Positions 43,835 through 52,504 are shown, numbered from the stretch's first letter. The stretch: 64,000 bases of DNA from Microbacterium ginsengiterrae (GCF_014205075.1 NZ_JACHMU010000001.1:620001-684000), one strand, 5' to 3'. The notes: a model not told the origin generated them from the sequence alone. Made by a program: numbers and translations.

Positions 43835-45208
43835 TCACTCCCCGCGGGAGATCCGCACCATCTCGTCGCGGGGGACCACCTTGATGCGCGCCCGCTCGTG
43901 CGGGGCGCCGAGGTCGATCTCGTGCGCGTCCAGGCGATGCCATCCGTCGAGATCCGTCCACGCGACCCCGCGCGATTCCAGCAGCGCAGGGATCGCCTCC
44001 TCTTCAGGGTGCTCGGGCTGCCACCACGAGCCCTGGTCGTTCACCAGGTGCTGCACGGTTTCCATCGCGTCGGACTTGGTGTGCCCGATGAGACCGACCG
44101 GACCGCGCTTGATCCACCCGGTGGCGTAGACGCCGGGGACGCGCTCGTTGGAACTCTTGGCGATCACCTGACCCTCGCGGTTGGGGATCACGCCGTGGCG
44201 CTTGTCGAACGGGACGTCCTTCAGCGGAGAACCGAAGTATCCGACGGCCCGGTAGAGCTGCCCGATCGCGAGCTCGCGCATCTCGCCGGTGCCGCGGAGG
44301 CCGCCGGAGCCGTCGGGCTCCGTCCGCTCGTAGACGATCGCGGCGACCTTGCCGTCGGCATCCGTCTTGATCTCGACGGGCTTCGCCCAGAAGTGCAGGT
44401 GAAGGCGGCGGCTCGCCTCGCCACCGGCGTTGTTGACGGAGGGGCGGGTCCGCCACTGCTGCAGCACACGGTCGATGACCTTGACCTGCTTGTTGCTGGC
44501 GATGGCATCCAGCGACGCCTGGTCGTAGTCGAAGTCCTCGTCGTAGACGACCATGTCGACGTCGCGCAGCTCACCGAGCTCGCGGAGCTCCAGTGGGGTG
44601 AACTTCACCTGCGCGGGGCCGCGGCGACCGAACACGTGGACGTCGGTGACCTTCGAGGCCTCGAGACCCGCGTGCACGTTGTCGGGGATCTCCGTCGGCA
44701 GCAGGTCCTCGGCGTGCTTGGCGAGGATGCGCGCGACGTCGAGTGCCACGTTGCCGTTGCCGAGGACGGCGACGGATTCGGCATCCAGCGTCCAGTCGCG
44801 CGGGACGTCGGGGTGACCGTCGAACCAGCTGACGAAGTCCGCTGCTCCGAAAGACCCGTCGGCGTCGATCCCCGGGATGTCGAGGGCGGCATCGCGGATC
44901 GCACCGGTGGCGAAGATGACCGCGTTGTAGTGCTCCTTCAGGTCGGCCAGCGTGATGTCCTCGCCGAAGCGCACGTTGCCGAAGATGCGGATGTCACCAC
45001 GGTCGAGCACGTCCCTGAGCGCGTTGATGACGCCCTTGATGCGCGGGTGGTCGGGGGCGACGCCGTAGCGCACCAGCCCGTACGGCGCCGGGAGCTGCTC
45101 GAACAGGTCGATCGAGACGTCGAAGGAGCGCTCCGTCTTGAGCAGGATGTCTGCGGCGTAGATGCCCGCCGGCCCTGCGCCGACGATGGCCAGCCTGAGC
45201 TTGGTCAT
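43835..45208 (-). CDS. fprA: ferredoxin-NADP+ reductase, adrenodoxin-reductase (FprA) type
   Basis: A 457-aa two-dinucleotide flavoenzyme that passes electrons between NADPH and ferredoxin. The FAD motif is RLAIVGAGPAGIYAADIL at residues 4-20; the NADP motif is VAVLGNGNVALDVARIL near 165; HVFGRRGPAQVKFTPLEL and YATGWIKRGPVGLIGHTK are FprA hallmarks. ATG at 45208 has AAAGGACACCC; the longer frame upstream lies over the polyprenyl synthase gene. It may serve cytochrome P450 or other ferredoxin-linked enzymes; no ferredoxin gene is in the window. Confidence 0.93.
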   Translation of the reverse strand: MTKLRLAIVGAGPAGIYAADILLKTERSFDVSIDLFEQLPAPYGLVRYGVAPDHPRIKGVINALRDVLDRGDIRIFGNVRFGEDITLADLKEHYNAVIFATGAIRDAALDIPGIDADGSFGAADFVSWFDGHPDVPRDWTLDAESVAVLGNGNVALDVARILAKHAEDLLPTEIPDNVHAGLEASKVTDVHVFGRRGPAQVKFTPLELRELGELRDVDMVVYDEDFDYDQASLDAIASNKQVKVIDRVLQQWRTRPSVNNAGGEASRRLHLHFWAKPVEIKTDADGKVAAIVYERTEPDGSGGLRGTGEMRELAIGQLYRAVGYFGSPLKDVPFDKRHGVIPNREGQVIAKSSNERVPGVYATGWIKRGPVGLIGHTKSDAMETVQHLVNDQGSWWQPEHPEEEAIPALLESRGVAWTDLDGWHRLDAHEIDLGAPHERARIKVVPRDEMVRISRGE

Positions 45209-45245
45209 GGGTGTCCTTTCGGATGCTGCAGTGATCGACGCGCGA

Positions 45246-46307
45246 TCATCTGCTGCGGTCTGCAAGAGTTTCAGCGAAGCGCACGAGGGCCTGCCGCACG
45301 GTGCCCTTCGGCAGCGGTGCGAGCGCGTCGACCGCGTCGCGCGTCCAGGAGCCGGCCAGCTCGAGCGTCTGCTGCGTGACGACATGGTCGCGCAGCTCGG
45401 CGAGCGGTCCGTCGAGGATGTCGGCCTCCGCGCCGTCGGCGATCTTCGCCACTCCGTCGTCGATGCGCTCGGCGAGTGCGACGGACGCAGCATCCGTCCG
45501 GGCCTTGAGCAGCAGGTACGGCATGGTCGGTACACCGGCACGCAGATCGGTACCGGGCACCTTGCCGGTCTCGGCGGGGTCGGCGGAGAGATCGATGACG
45601 TCGTCGAGCAGCTGGAACGCGACGCCGATCTTCTCGCCATACACGCGCAGCGGCTCCTCGTAGTCGGCCGGGGCGTTCGAGAAGATCGCGCCGCCCTGCG
45701 TCGCCGCGGCGATCAGTGAGCCCGTCTTGTCGGCGAGGACCTGGAGGTAGAACTCGATCGGGTCGTCGCCGTCCTGTGCGCCCACCGTCTCGTGGAACTG
45801 CCCCATGACCAGGCGCTCGAACGTGTCGGCCTGGAGTCGGATGGCACGATCGCCGTACTTCGCCATGAGCTGGCTGGCACGGGAGAACAGGATGTCTCCG
45901 GTGAGGATGGCGACGTTGTTGCCCCACACCGCGTGCGCCGCGGGGACACCGCGCCTCCGGTCGGCGCCGTCCATGACGTCGTCGTGGTAGAGCGAGCCGA
46001 GGTGCGTCATCTCCAGCGCCTTGGCGATGTCGATCACAGCGGGGATGTTTCCGTCGCCGAGCTGAGCCGTGAGCAGGGTCAGCACCGGCCGGATCCGCTT
46101 GCCGCCGGCCTCATAGAGGTAGCGGGCGGATGCGTCGGCGATCGAGTCGGCGACGTGCAGCTCCTCGGCAAGGCCGGTCTCGACGAGATCCAGGCCGTCT
46201 TCGATCTGCAGGGCGATGCGACGCGCGGCCGGACCGACGAACACGCGGTCGCTGAAGCCGAGCCGGCTCGCGAGGCGCGAGCCCGGGGCGGCGGGGCTCG
46301 AAGTCAC
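45246..46307 (-). CDS. polyprenyl diphosphate synthase (menaquinone side chain)
   Basis: A 353-aa trans-isoprenyl diphosphate synthase. The first Asp-rich motif is SLYHDDVMDGADRRRG near residue 110, the second is FQLLDDVIDLSADP near 235. Neighbouring menG and other menaquinone genes indicate that it builds the quinone tail. Chain length cannot be read safely. GTG start is supported by TAGGCT 6 nt upstream. Followed by fprA and preceded by menG on the same strand. Confidence 0.92.
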   Translation of the reverse strand: MTSSPAAPGSRLASRLGFSDRVFVGPAARRIALQIEDGLDLVETGLAEELHVADSIADASARYLYEAGGKRIRPVLTLLTAQLGDGNIPAVIDIAKALEMTHLGSLYHDDVMDGADRRRGVPAAHAVWGNNVAILTGDILFSRASQLMAKYGDRAIRLQADTFERLVMGQFHETVGAQDGDDPIEFYLQVLADKTGSLIAAATQGGAIFSNAPADYEEPLRVYGEKIGVAFQLLDDVIDLSADPAETGKVPGTDLRAGVPTMPYLLLKARTDAASVALAERIDDGVAKIADGAEADILDGPLAELRDHVVTQQTLELAGSWTRDAVDALAPLPKGTVRQALVRFAETLADRSR

Positions 46308-46313
46308 AGTCTC

Positions 46314-46319
46314 AGCCTA
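46314..46319 (-). promoter_or_regulatory. -10 element, leaderless start of polyprenyl synthase
   Basis: On the minus strand TAGGCT ends 6 nt before the GTG at 46307, in the 20-bp gap after menG. Confidence 0.55.
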
Positions 46320-46327
46320 CCGGTGGC

Positions 46328-47059
46328 TCATGGGTGCTCGGTCGCACCCGCGGGCTTGGTCGCCCTGTGCAGGGCGACGATCCCGAAGGTCAGGTTGCGG
46401 TAGGCGACGTCGGTCCACCCGGCCTCGCGGATCCACGCCGCGAGCTTCTTCTGGTCCGGCCAGTCACGGATGGACTCGTTGAGGTAGTCGTACGCGTCGC
46501 CGTTGGTGCCGGCAAGTCGTGCCACGCGGGGCAGGACCTGCGCGTTGTAGAACCGGTAGAGACCGCGGAACACGGGGTCGGGCGGGGTCGAGAACTCGTT
46601 GATGACGAGGCGCCCACCGGGCTTCGTGACGCGGAAGAGCTCAGCCAGTGCCACCTTGGGCTGCTGGACGTTCCGCAGCCCGTACGACATCGTGACGGCG
46701 TCGAACTCGTCGTCCGCGAACGGCAGGTCCATCGCGTCAGCGAGGGCGAAAGTGAGGTTCGACAGGTGGCCGTGCCTGCGCTTTCCCTCTGCGAGCATGC
46801 CGGGCGAGAAATCGGCGGCGACGACGTCAGCGCCACTGGCGGCGAGAGATGCCGAGGAGGATGCCGTGCCCGCTGCGAGGTCGAGGATCCGCTCTCCGCG
46901 CTGCGGCGCGACGGCCCGTGTCGTCGCGGCCCGCCAGATCGCGTCGTTGCCGAACGTCATCACGGTGTTCGTGCGGTCGTAGCCGGGGGCGACCTGGTCG
47001 AACATCCCGCTGACGCGCGACGGATCCCGATCGAGGTCTGCGCGGTTGGGCTCGGTCAT
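46328..47059 (-). CDS. menG: demethylmenaquinone methyltransferase
   Basis: A 243-aa UbiE/MenG SAM-dependent methyltransferase that makes the last step to menaquinone. Motif I is RILDLAAGTASSSASLA near residue 50; the family signatures are YDRTNTVMTFGNDAIWR and YGLRNVQQPKVALAELF. ATG overlaps the DUF402 gene stop (ATGA), and TAGACT lies 6 nt upstream inside that gene, so both coupled and independent expression are possible. Confidence 0.94.
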   Translation of the reverse strand: MTEPNRADLDRDPSRVSGMFDQVAPGYDRTNTVMTFGNDAIWRAATTRAVAPQRGERILDLAAGTASSSASLAASGADVVAADFSPGMLAEGKRRHGHLSNLTFALADAMDLPFADDEFDAVTMSYGLRNVQQPKVALAELFRVTKPGGRLVINEFSTPPDPVFRGLYRFYNAQVLPRVARLAGTNGDAYDYLNESIRDWPDQKKLAAWIREAGWTDVAYRNLTFGIVALHRATKPAGATEHP

Positions 47060-47643
47060 CCGTCCAGTCTAGGTCGGTCCAGCCTGAGCGTTTCCAGGCG
47101 GTCGAGCCAGGCGTCGGCCGTCGCGTCGTCGAACGGCGCGACCAGATCGCGCACCCTCTCCTCGAGGTCGAGGGTGAGCGCCTCGAGATGCGTCATGACA
47201 TCGGCCGGATACCCGTATCGGACGCTGTGCTCCGCCCACTCGTCCCGGTCGTCGACCCACGTGCCGTTGGGTCCTTCCGCCGGGTCCCGCTCCTTCTCCA
47301 GGCGGATGACGTCGAGGTCCATGTCGATGCCGGTGGCCAGGAGCGGGTCGTTCGGAGACCAGCGGACGTCCCAGCCGAGATCGATGTAGATCCGCATGCC
47401 GATCGGATGCGCGCGGTTGACGGTGAGGGCGTGGTCGGCGGACGGCGGTACGAGCGTGACGTTCGGCGCCTCGGCGTGGAACTCGGCACCAGGGCGGACG
47501 CTGTGCCATCCGACGGGCTGACCGACCCAGTCGCCCCACTCGTCAGCGCCGAGGTAGACGCACTCGTGACGCCAGTGCGGCGAGCCGTCCCACTTGCGCC
47601 ACTGGAAGATCATCGGGGTGCCGGGTGCAGGGCGCGTTTCCAC
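47056..47643 (-). CDS. DUF402-domain protein
   Basis: A 195-aa protein of the DUF402 family (FomD-like nucleotide phosphatase relatives): PMIFQWRKWDGSPHWRHECV, RIYIDLGWDVRWSPND, DMDLDVIRLEKE and the helix-forming C-terminus match that fold. The catalytic role in this subgroup is not known. GTG start supported by TAGGCT 6 nt upstream. Overlaps menG by 4 bases and is divergent from menF, whose start is 57 bases away. Confidence 0.82.
   Translation of the reverse strand: METRPAPGTPMIFQWRKWDGSPHWRHECVYLGADEWGDWVGQPVGWHSVRPGAEFHAEAPNVTLVPPSADHALTVNRAHPIGMRIYIDLGWDVRWSPNDPLLATGIDMDLDVIRLEKERDPAEGPNGTWVDDRDEWAEHSVRYGYPADVMTHLEALTLDLEERVRDLVAPFDDATADAWLDRLETLRLDRPRLDG
47066..47071 (-). promoter_or_regulatory. 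-10 element inside DUF402 gene, leaderless start of menG
   Basis: On the minus strand TAGACT ends 6 nt before the menG ATG at 47059. It lies in the last codons of the DUF402 gene, so menG may also be transcribed alone. Confidence 0.45.
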
Positions 47644-47649
47644 CTCGTC

Positions 47650-47655
47650 AGCCTA
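47650..47655 (-). promoter_or_regulatory. -10 element, leaderless start of DUF402 gene
   Basis: On the minus strand TAGGCT ends 6 nt before the GTG at 47643. Divergent from the menF promoter 33 bp away. Confidence 0.55.
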
Positions 47656-47687
47656 GTGCGGGCATCCGGACGCATCGGGGGGAGAAC

Positions 47688-47693
47688 TATCCT
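47688..47693 (+). promoter_or_regulatory. -10 element, leaderless start of menF
   Basis: TATCCT ends 6 nt before the GTG at 47700. The bases between spell GGGAGG, too close to the start to act as a normal ribosome site. Confidence 0.55.
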
Positions 47694-47699
47694 GGGAGG

Positions 47700-48971
47700 G
47701 TGACCACCCGCCTGATCGTGCAGACCCGAGAGTTCGATCCGGTCGAGGACCTCCTCGCATACGCCGCCCCCGATCGCCCCCTGGCGTGGCTCCGCCGCGG
47801 CGACGGAATCGTCGCGGTCGGCGACGGGATGCCGGCGATCATCCGCGTCGCGGCCGGTGAAGGCCCGCTCCGCAGCGCGATCATGGCGGATGCCTGGCGC
47901 GAACTGACCGCCCACGCCGACGTCGACGACCCGGTGGGGCTCCCAGGGACGGGCCTGGTGGGATTCGGCGCGCTCACCTTCGACGAGGGCTCAGGGGCGG
48001 ACAGCGTCCTCATCGTGCCCTCGGTCATCCTCGGCAAGCATCAGGGACGCGGGTGGATCACCCGCATCGCTCCGGTGGGCGAGGACCTCCCCCAGGATCA
48101 GCCGGATGCCACGCTCGAGCCGAATCCGTACGGGGCGCACTGGGCTGGCACGGTCGGCCCCGGCGCCCAGTCCCCCGAGGGCTACCAGTCGTCGGTGCGC
48201 GCCGCGCTCCAGCGGATCGGCAGCGGCGAGATCGGCAAGGTCGTGCTCGCGCGGGACCTCGCCGGGACCATCCCCGCCGGCTCCGACCTGCGACGTCTCG
48301 TGCGCGCCCTGTCCGGCGGCTACCCCGACACGTGGACGTTCGCCGTCGACGGACTGATCGGCGCGAGCCCCGAGACCCTGGTGACGGTGCAGAACGGCGG
48401 CGTCACCGCACGTGTTCTCGCCGGCACGATCGGCCGCGGCGCGGATGCCGACGAGGATGCCGCGGCCTCCGCGCACCTGGCATCCAGCACGAAGGACATC
48501 GACGAGCACGAGTACGCTGTGCAGAGCCTGCTCGAGTCGCTGCGCCCGCATGTGCGCGCGATGGCCTCCAGCGAACAGCCCTTCCTGCTCAAGCTCCCCA
48601 ATCTCTTCCACCTCGCCACCGATGTGGAGGCGGAGCTGTCCGACGGCGGGTCTGCTCTCGACCTCGTCGGCGCCCTGCATCCCACCGCGGCTGTCGCGGG
48701 GACACCGACCCCTGCGGCCGTGGCGGCGATCCGGGAACTCGAGCCGTTCGATCGCGGTCGCTATGCGGGCCCCGTCGGCTGGATCGACGGCAACGGCAAT
48801 GGCGAGTGGGCGATCGCCCTCCGATGCGCGCAGTTCGTCGCGGGGGATGACGGCGCGAACATCGCTGTGACGGCCTATGCCGGAGCGGGCATCGTCGCCG
48901 CGAGCGACCCGGAGACGGAGCTCCTCGAGACGCGCGTGAAGTTCCGGCCGCTGGTCGACGCGCTCGCGTAG
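47700..48971 (+). CDS. menF: isochorismate synthase
   Basis: A 423-aa chorismate-binding enzyme, first committed step of menaquinone synthesis (chorismate to isochorismate). The catalytic half shows EIGKVVLARDLAGTIPAGSD near residue 177, FAVDGLIGASPETLVTV near 217, ARVLAGTIGRG near 238 and GTPTPAAVAAIRELEPFDRG near 335. GTG at 47700 is chosen by its -10 and by the family N-terminus; an upstream frame would overlap DUF402. Siderophore-type use cannot be excluded, but the surrounding men genes favour menaquinone. Confidence 0.9.
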   Translation: MTTRLIVQTREFDPVEDLLAYAAPDRPLAWLRRGDGIVAVGDGMPAIIRVAAGEGPLRSAIMADAWRELTAHADVDDPVGLPGTGLVGFGALTFDEGSGADSVLIVPSVILGKHQGRGWITRIAPVGEDLPQDQPDATLEPNPYGAHWAGTVGPGAQSPEGYQSSVRAALQRIGSGEIGKVVLARDLAGTIPAGSDLRRLVRALSGGYPDTWTFAVDGLIGASPETLVTVQNGGVTARVLAGTIGRGADADEDAAASAHLASSTKDIDEHEYAVQSLLESLRPHVRAMASSEQPFLLKLPNLFHLATDVEAELSDGGSALDLVGALHPTAAVAGTPTPAAVAAIRELEPFDRGRYAGPVGWIDGNGNGEWAIALRCAQFVAGDDGANIAVTAYAGAGIVAASDPETELLETRVKFRPLVDALA

Positions 48972-49002
48972 GCACAGGCCCCGGCGGCCGAGGCCGGCAC
49001 GG

Positions 49003-49044
49003 GGCATCCGGCACGCGGCATCCGGCACGCGGCATCCGGCACGA
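49003..49044. repeat. three tandem copies of a 14-bp unit
   Basis: GGCATCCGGCACGC repeated at 49003-49016, 49017-49030 and 49031-49044, the last with one changed base. Intergenic, between menF and the PPK2 gene. Confidence 0.88.
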
Positions 49045-49055
49045 CCGCTGCGTGG

Positions 49056-49136
49056 CCACAACTCCGGAGAATCACCGCATTCCGGGCCTCCGCCGACCGA
49101 AGAATCGCGGATCGGTGAAGAATCTCCGGAGTTATG
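49056..49136. repeat. inverted-box element with AACTCCGGAGA arms
   Basis: ACAACTCCGGAGA (49058-49070) and its inverted form TCTCCGGAGTTAT (49122-49134) bound an 81-base element. Extra CACCG/CGGTG pairing lies inside, and GAAGAATC occurs twice. It lies between the convergent menF and PPK2 genes, so it could also terminate both. Confidence 0.8.
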
Positions 49137-49153
49137 CCCCGGGGCGCGCGAGC

Positions 49154-50008
49154 TCAGCTCGCGGCGAGCCGGGCCTTCTCCGCCTCGACGTCGTAGTCGG
49201 CGGCCGGCCACTGCGGGTCGATGTCCTCGAGCGCGGCGAGCAGCAGCTCCTGCACCGCGAGCCTGGCGTACCACTTGCTGTCGGCCGGAACCACGTGCCA
49301 GGGAGCGCCGGGGCGGGAGGTGCGGTCGAACACGGCCTGATACGCGTCCATGTACTGCGGCCACAGCATCCGCTCGTCGACGTCGCCCGGGTTGTACTTC
49401 CAGTGCTTGTCCGGGCGCTCCAGCCGTTCCATGAGGCGGGACTTCTGCTCCTCCGGCGAGATGTGCAGCATCACCTTGACGATGCGGGTGCCCGATGCGG
49501 CCACCCGTTCCTCGAACTCGTTGATCGCGTCGTACCGTCGCTCGATCTCGGCGTCCGGCGCGAGCGAACGGACCTTGCCGATGAGCACGTCCTCGTAGTG
49601 GGAGCGATCGAAGACGCCGATGCGCCCGTGCTCCGGCAGCTGCTTCTCGATGCGCCAGAGGAAGTCGTGCCTGCGCTCCTCGTCCGTCGGTGCCTTGAAG
49701 CTCGCGAGCGACACCCCCTGCGGGTCCACGCCGCCGACGACGTGGCGTACGATCCCACCCTTGCCCGCCGAATCCATCGCCTGCAGCACGAGCAGCACGG
49801 CGTCATGCGCCTCCCCCACCTGACTTGCCGCGAACAGGCGCTCCTGCAGCTCGCCGAGCGCCTCGATGCCTGTGGCGAGATCCTTCGCGCCGTCCTTCTT
49901 GCCGCCCTCGTACCCTGGGCGGCTGCCAGGATCGACGTCACTGAGACGGAACCCGTCCCCCACTCGTAGGAGTTCGGTCGCCTGGCCTGTCCATCCGCGG
50001 GTGCTCAT
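49154..50008 (-). CDS. polyphosphate kinase 2 (PPK2 family)
   Basis: A 284-aa P-loop kinase that uses polyphosphate to phosphorylate nucleotides. Walker A is VLQAMDSAGKGGIVRHV near residue 75, Walker B is IGVFDRSHYEDVLIGKV near 134, with the lid region HISPEEQKSRLMERLERPDK near 185. Class (ADP- or AMP-phosphorylating) cannot be assigned. A CACGAT hexamer lies 6 nt before the ATG, a weak leaderless candidate. It converges on menF. Confidence 0.92.
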   Translation of the reverse strand: MSTRGWTGQATELLRVGDGFRLSDVDPGSRPGYEGGKKDGAKDLATGIEALGELQERLFAASQVGEAHDAVLLVLQAMDSAGKGGIVRHVVGGVDPQGVSLASFKAPTDEERRHDFLWRIEKQLPEHGRIGVFDRSHYEDVLIGKVRSLAPDAEIERRYDAINEFEERVAASGTRIVKVMLHISPEEQKSRLMERLERPDKHWKYNPGDVDERMLWPQYMDAYQAVFDRTSRPGAPWHVVPADSKWYARLAVQELLLAALEDIDPQWPAADYDVEAEKARLAAS

Positions 50009-50080
50009 GTCCCCATCGTGCCCGAGCCCGGCGGTCGAGCACGGCGTACGACACGCCGCAGGATCGCGTGGGCGACAGGG

Positions 50081-51751
50081 TCAGCGCGGGAGCGGGACCT
50101 CGATGATCTGCGGTCCTGGCACCGGGGAGGTGAGCGCCTGATCGAGGGCGGCACGGGTGGTGACCCGGCTGTACTCCCACCCGTAGGCGGTCGCGAGCTG
50201 TTCGATCGCCACGGCCTGGGGCGTGTAGAAGGCGCGGTCGAGGTCCTCGCGGGGGGCGGATGCTGCGACCTCCAGCCCGTCGAAGATCGTCCCGCCGCCG
50301 TCGTTGCCGACGATGACCTGGATGCGACGCTTCGGCTCGTCCGGTGGGAGCAGCAGCGCGCCGACGTCGTGCAGGAACGTGAGATCGCCGAGGACGACCC
50401 GGGTCACACCGGCGGCACCCTCGGCTTGGCTGGCGATCGCGATGCCCGTCGCCGTGGAGATCGTGCCGTCGATGCCGGCGAGCCCGCGGTTGGAGTGGAC
50501 CGGCACCTTCTTGCCCCCGAGCACGGCGTCCGCCACACGGACGAGGCGTGACGAGCCGAACATCAGGCGGTCGTGCGGCCAGGTCGCCCGCCAGACGGCA
50601 TCCACCAGCAGTTCGCGATCCAGGGGGCGACGCACCGCCGCCAACTCGGCGCGCATCGCGTCTCGGCGGGCGGCGAGATCGGTGGAGTGCAGACCCTCCT
50701 GATCCGGCGCGGTCTCGGAGAGGTCGACGACCGAGTCCGCGGAGGCGCGCATCCACGCCCCGAGCCATGCCCGGTCGGCTTCGCCGTCCGCGACGACGAC
50801 GGATGCCGCAGACCTCGTGCGTCCGTTCAGATCGAGCGCCTCCCCTCCTGAGCGGACCGCGACGATGTCGATGTCGTCGCGTCGCAGGAGAGCGGTGACC
50901 TCTCGGCTGAGCGTGGGGTGTCCGAGGACGATGACGCGTTCGATGCGTCCGCCGAGCTCCGGATCACCGAGGTGCCCGCGATAGCCGTGGACGATGTACC
51001 GGCCGAAGCGCGCCCCGCTGACGATCTCGGCGACGAGCGGCCACGACCCGGCGTGGGAGACCTCTTCTGCCGCCGGCCCCGCATCGGCTCCGGCGACGAC
51101 GACGGTGCGAGGGCCGCGCTCGAGGACGAACGCGCCTTCGGCGTCGGGCCGCGGGGCATCGCCCGGCTCGGCGCGGTAGTCGGCGGCCAGCGCACTGGAG
51201 AGCGGTTCGCGGCTGGGAAGGTTCAGGTGCACGGGGCCGGCGACGCCGGGGAGCCCCGATGCCTGGTCGCTCGCCCCCATCGCCGCCGCGATCGCCCGTG
51301 CTCCGAGCCCGTCCCAATCGCCGTCTCCCGGGACCGGTGCGTCGTGCTGCCAGCGCACGAATGCGCCGAACAGCCCCGGCTGCACCGTCGCCTGGTTGGC
51401 GCCGACGCCGCGCAGCTCCGGCGGGCGGTCCGCGGTGAGCAGCAGCAGTGGGACCCCGGAGTGGAAGGCCTCCATGGTGGCGGGGAGGAGATTCGCCGCC
51501 GCGGTGCCTGATGTGCAGATCACCGCGGTGGGCACGCGCGTCTCACGGGACAGCCCGAGTGCCGTGAACCCGGCGACGCGTTCGTCGATCCGGACGTGCA
51601 CGCGCACCGTTCCCTGCCGTGCGAGGTGCGTGGCGGCGAGCGCGAGCGCCTGCGACCGGGAGCCGGGCGAGATGACGATGTCGCGCACCCCGGCGCTCAC
51701 GAGCTCCGCGAGGAGGGATGCCGCAGCATCCGCCGCGGGCGCTGTCGTCAT
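50081..51751 (-). CDS. menD: SEPHCHC synthase (menaquinone synthesis, ThDP-dependent)
   Basis: MenD, 556 aa, adds succinic semialdehyde-ThDP to isochorismate. N-terminal domain: VRDIVISPGSRSQALALA near 24, with the catalytic Glu in VHVRIDERVAGFTALGLS near 54. C-terminal ThDP domain: VVLGDLTFLHDVGALLLP near 440 and QVIVGNDGGGTIFDGL near 465. ATG overlaps the stop of the PLDc_N gene (ATGA). Distance to menF (2 kb, other strand) suggests a scattered men region, not a single operon. Confidence 0.95.
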   Translation of the reverse strand: MTTAPAADAAASLLAELVSAGVRDIVISPGSRSQALALAATHLARQGTVRVHVRIDERVAGFTALGLSRETRVPTAVICTSGTAAANLLPATMEAFHSGVPLLLLTADRPPELRGVGANQATVQPGLFGAFVRWQHDAPVPGDGDWDGLGARAIAAAMGASDQASGLPGVAGPVHLNLPSREPLSSALAADYRAEPGDAPRPDAEGAFVLERGPRTVVVAGADAGPAAEEVSHAGSWPLVAEIVSGARFGRYIVHGYRGHLGDPELGGRIERVIVLGHPTLSREVTALLRRDDIDIVAVRSGGEALDLNGRTRSAASVVVADGEADRAWLGAWMRASADSVVDLSETAPDQEGLHSTDLAARRDAMRAELAAVRRPLDRELLVDAVWRATWPHDRLMFGSSRLVRVADAVLGGKKVPVHSNRGLAGIDGTISTATGIAIASQAEGAAGVTRVVLGDLTFLHDVGALLLPPDEPKRRIQVIVGNDGGGTIFDGLEVAASAPREDLDRAFYTPQAVAIEQLATAYGWEYSRVTTRAALDQALTSPVPGPQIIEVPLPR

Positions 51752-52095
51752 GAACGAGAGTCCGCGGCCGGTCCGTCGGTCTCGTCGTCGAGGCGAGCGA
51801 GCTCTTCTTCCAGACGGCGGATCCGCTCGTCCTGCTCCGACTTGCCGATGCTCCGGAGGAACTCGGGGTCGTCGTCCGGCGCGACGGGCCGCATGCCCTC
51901 CTGGTCGCTGCGCCGGCGCCTGCCGAGCACGAACCAGAGGATGCCGCCGAGGACCGGGATGAGGACGACGATCGCGATCCACGCACCCTTGGGCACACCG
52001 CGGTGCCGCGTCGCCGGCTGCACTGCGCAGTCGACGATGCTGAACACCCAGAAGACGAGGGCCAGGAAACCCCCGACGATCAGTACTCTCGCCAC
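51748..52095 (-). CDS. PLDc_N-domain membrane protein
   Basis: A 115-aa protein with two membrane helices (about 5-26 and 38-56) of the PLDc_N or cardiolipin synthase N-terminal type: VFWVFSIVDCAVQPATRHRG and PKGAWIAIVVLIPVLGGILW are typical. A C-terminal tail (DDDPEFLRSIGKSEQ, then a Glu/Arg-rich helix) is probably coiled coil. GTG at 52095 has both the TACACT 6 nt upstream and GGAAGG in between. It overlaps menD by 4 bases. Confidence 0.82.
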   Translation of the reverse strand: MARVLIVGGFLALVFWVFSIVDCAVQPATRHRGVPKGAWIAIVVLIPVLGGILWFVLGRRRRSDQEGMRPVAPDDDPEFLRSIGKSEQDERIRRLEEELARLDDETDGPAADSRS

Positions 52096-52101
52096 CCTTC
52101 C

Positions 52102-52107
52102 AGTGTA
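52102..52107 (-). promoter_or_regulatory. -10 element, leaderless start of the PLDc_N-menD unit
   Basis: On the minus strand TACACT ends 6 nt before the GTG at 52095. Confidence 0.58.
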
Positions 52108-52205
52108 GGCGGGATATTCGATGACCGCCCTGAGAGCCTGCGGCGCGAACTCCGACACCGCCCGCGCGCCCGGGCGGTCGAGCGGCTCCGTTGGGCTGGT
52201 TCGGC

Positions 52206-52291
52206 CGCACGCATGCAGGGCCGACGCACGGATGCAGGGCGCACGGACGGCGTTTCGTCCTGCATCCGTGCCTGCGCCCTGCATCCGTGCG
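52206..52291. repeat. four-box element of CGCACGGATGCAGGGC units
   Basis: Direct boxes at 52206-52221 (one mismatch) and 52225-52240; inverted boxes at 52258-52272 (partial) and 52276-52291 (exact). The last lies 6 bases from the 3-prime end of the tRNA candidate. Confidence 0.88.
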
Positions 52292-52297
52292 GTGTCG

Positions 52298-52370
52298 ACG
52301 CGACGGCGGGAGTCGAACCCGCAGCACTTTCAGGTATGAGCCGAAGCCCGGGACCACCCGGATCGTCGCG
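52298..52370 (-). tRNA. atypical tRNA with CAU anticodon
   Basis: 73 nt on the minus strand fold into a cloverleaf. Acceptor CGCGACG/CGTCGCG has 7 pairs. The anticodon arm is TTCGG-CTCATAC-CTGAA with U33, anticodon CAU and A37. The T arm is GCGGG-TTCGACT-CCCGC with a canonical loop. Odd points: A at position 8, a very small D arm (CCGG-GTGGTC-CCGG), a 6-nt variable region, T as discriminator, and no encoded CCA (CGA follows). Anticodon stem is not that of an initiator. It may be an elongator tRNA-Met, a tRNA-Ile2, or a decayed or specialised copy. Confidence 0.6.
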
Positions 52371-52504
52371 ATGGCCCCGACGCTACCGGCCACCCGACTG
52401 CCTGACCAGCGGACCGGGCGAACATGTCATCGCGAGTCGTCGGATGACGACGTGTGACGCGGTGGGCGCGAGGACCGGCCCGGGATCCGCACAGCCGCGC
52501 GGCC

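Noticed and set aside
49003..49044. 14-bp tandem repeat considered as a CRISPR array
   Set aside because: Units are contiguous, with no spacers, and no cas gene is in the window.
50081..52393. Extension of menD upstream to 52393 (770 aa)
   Set aside because: The family start is at 51751 and the extension crosses the PLDc_N gene, the box element and the tRNA candidate.
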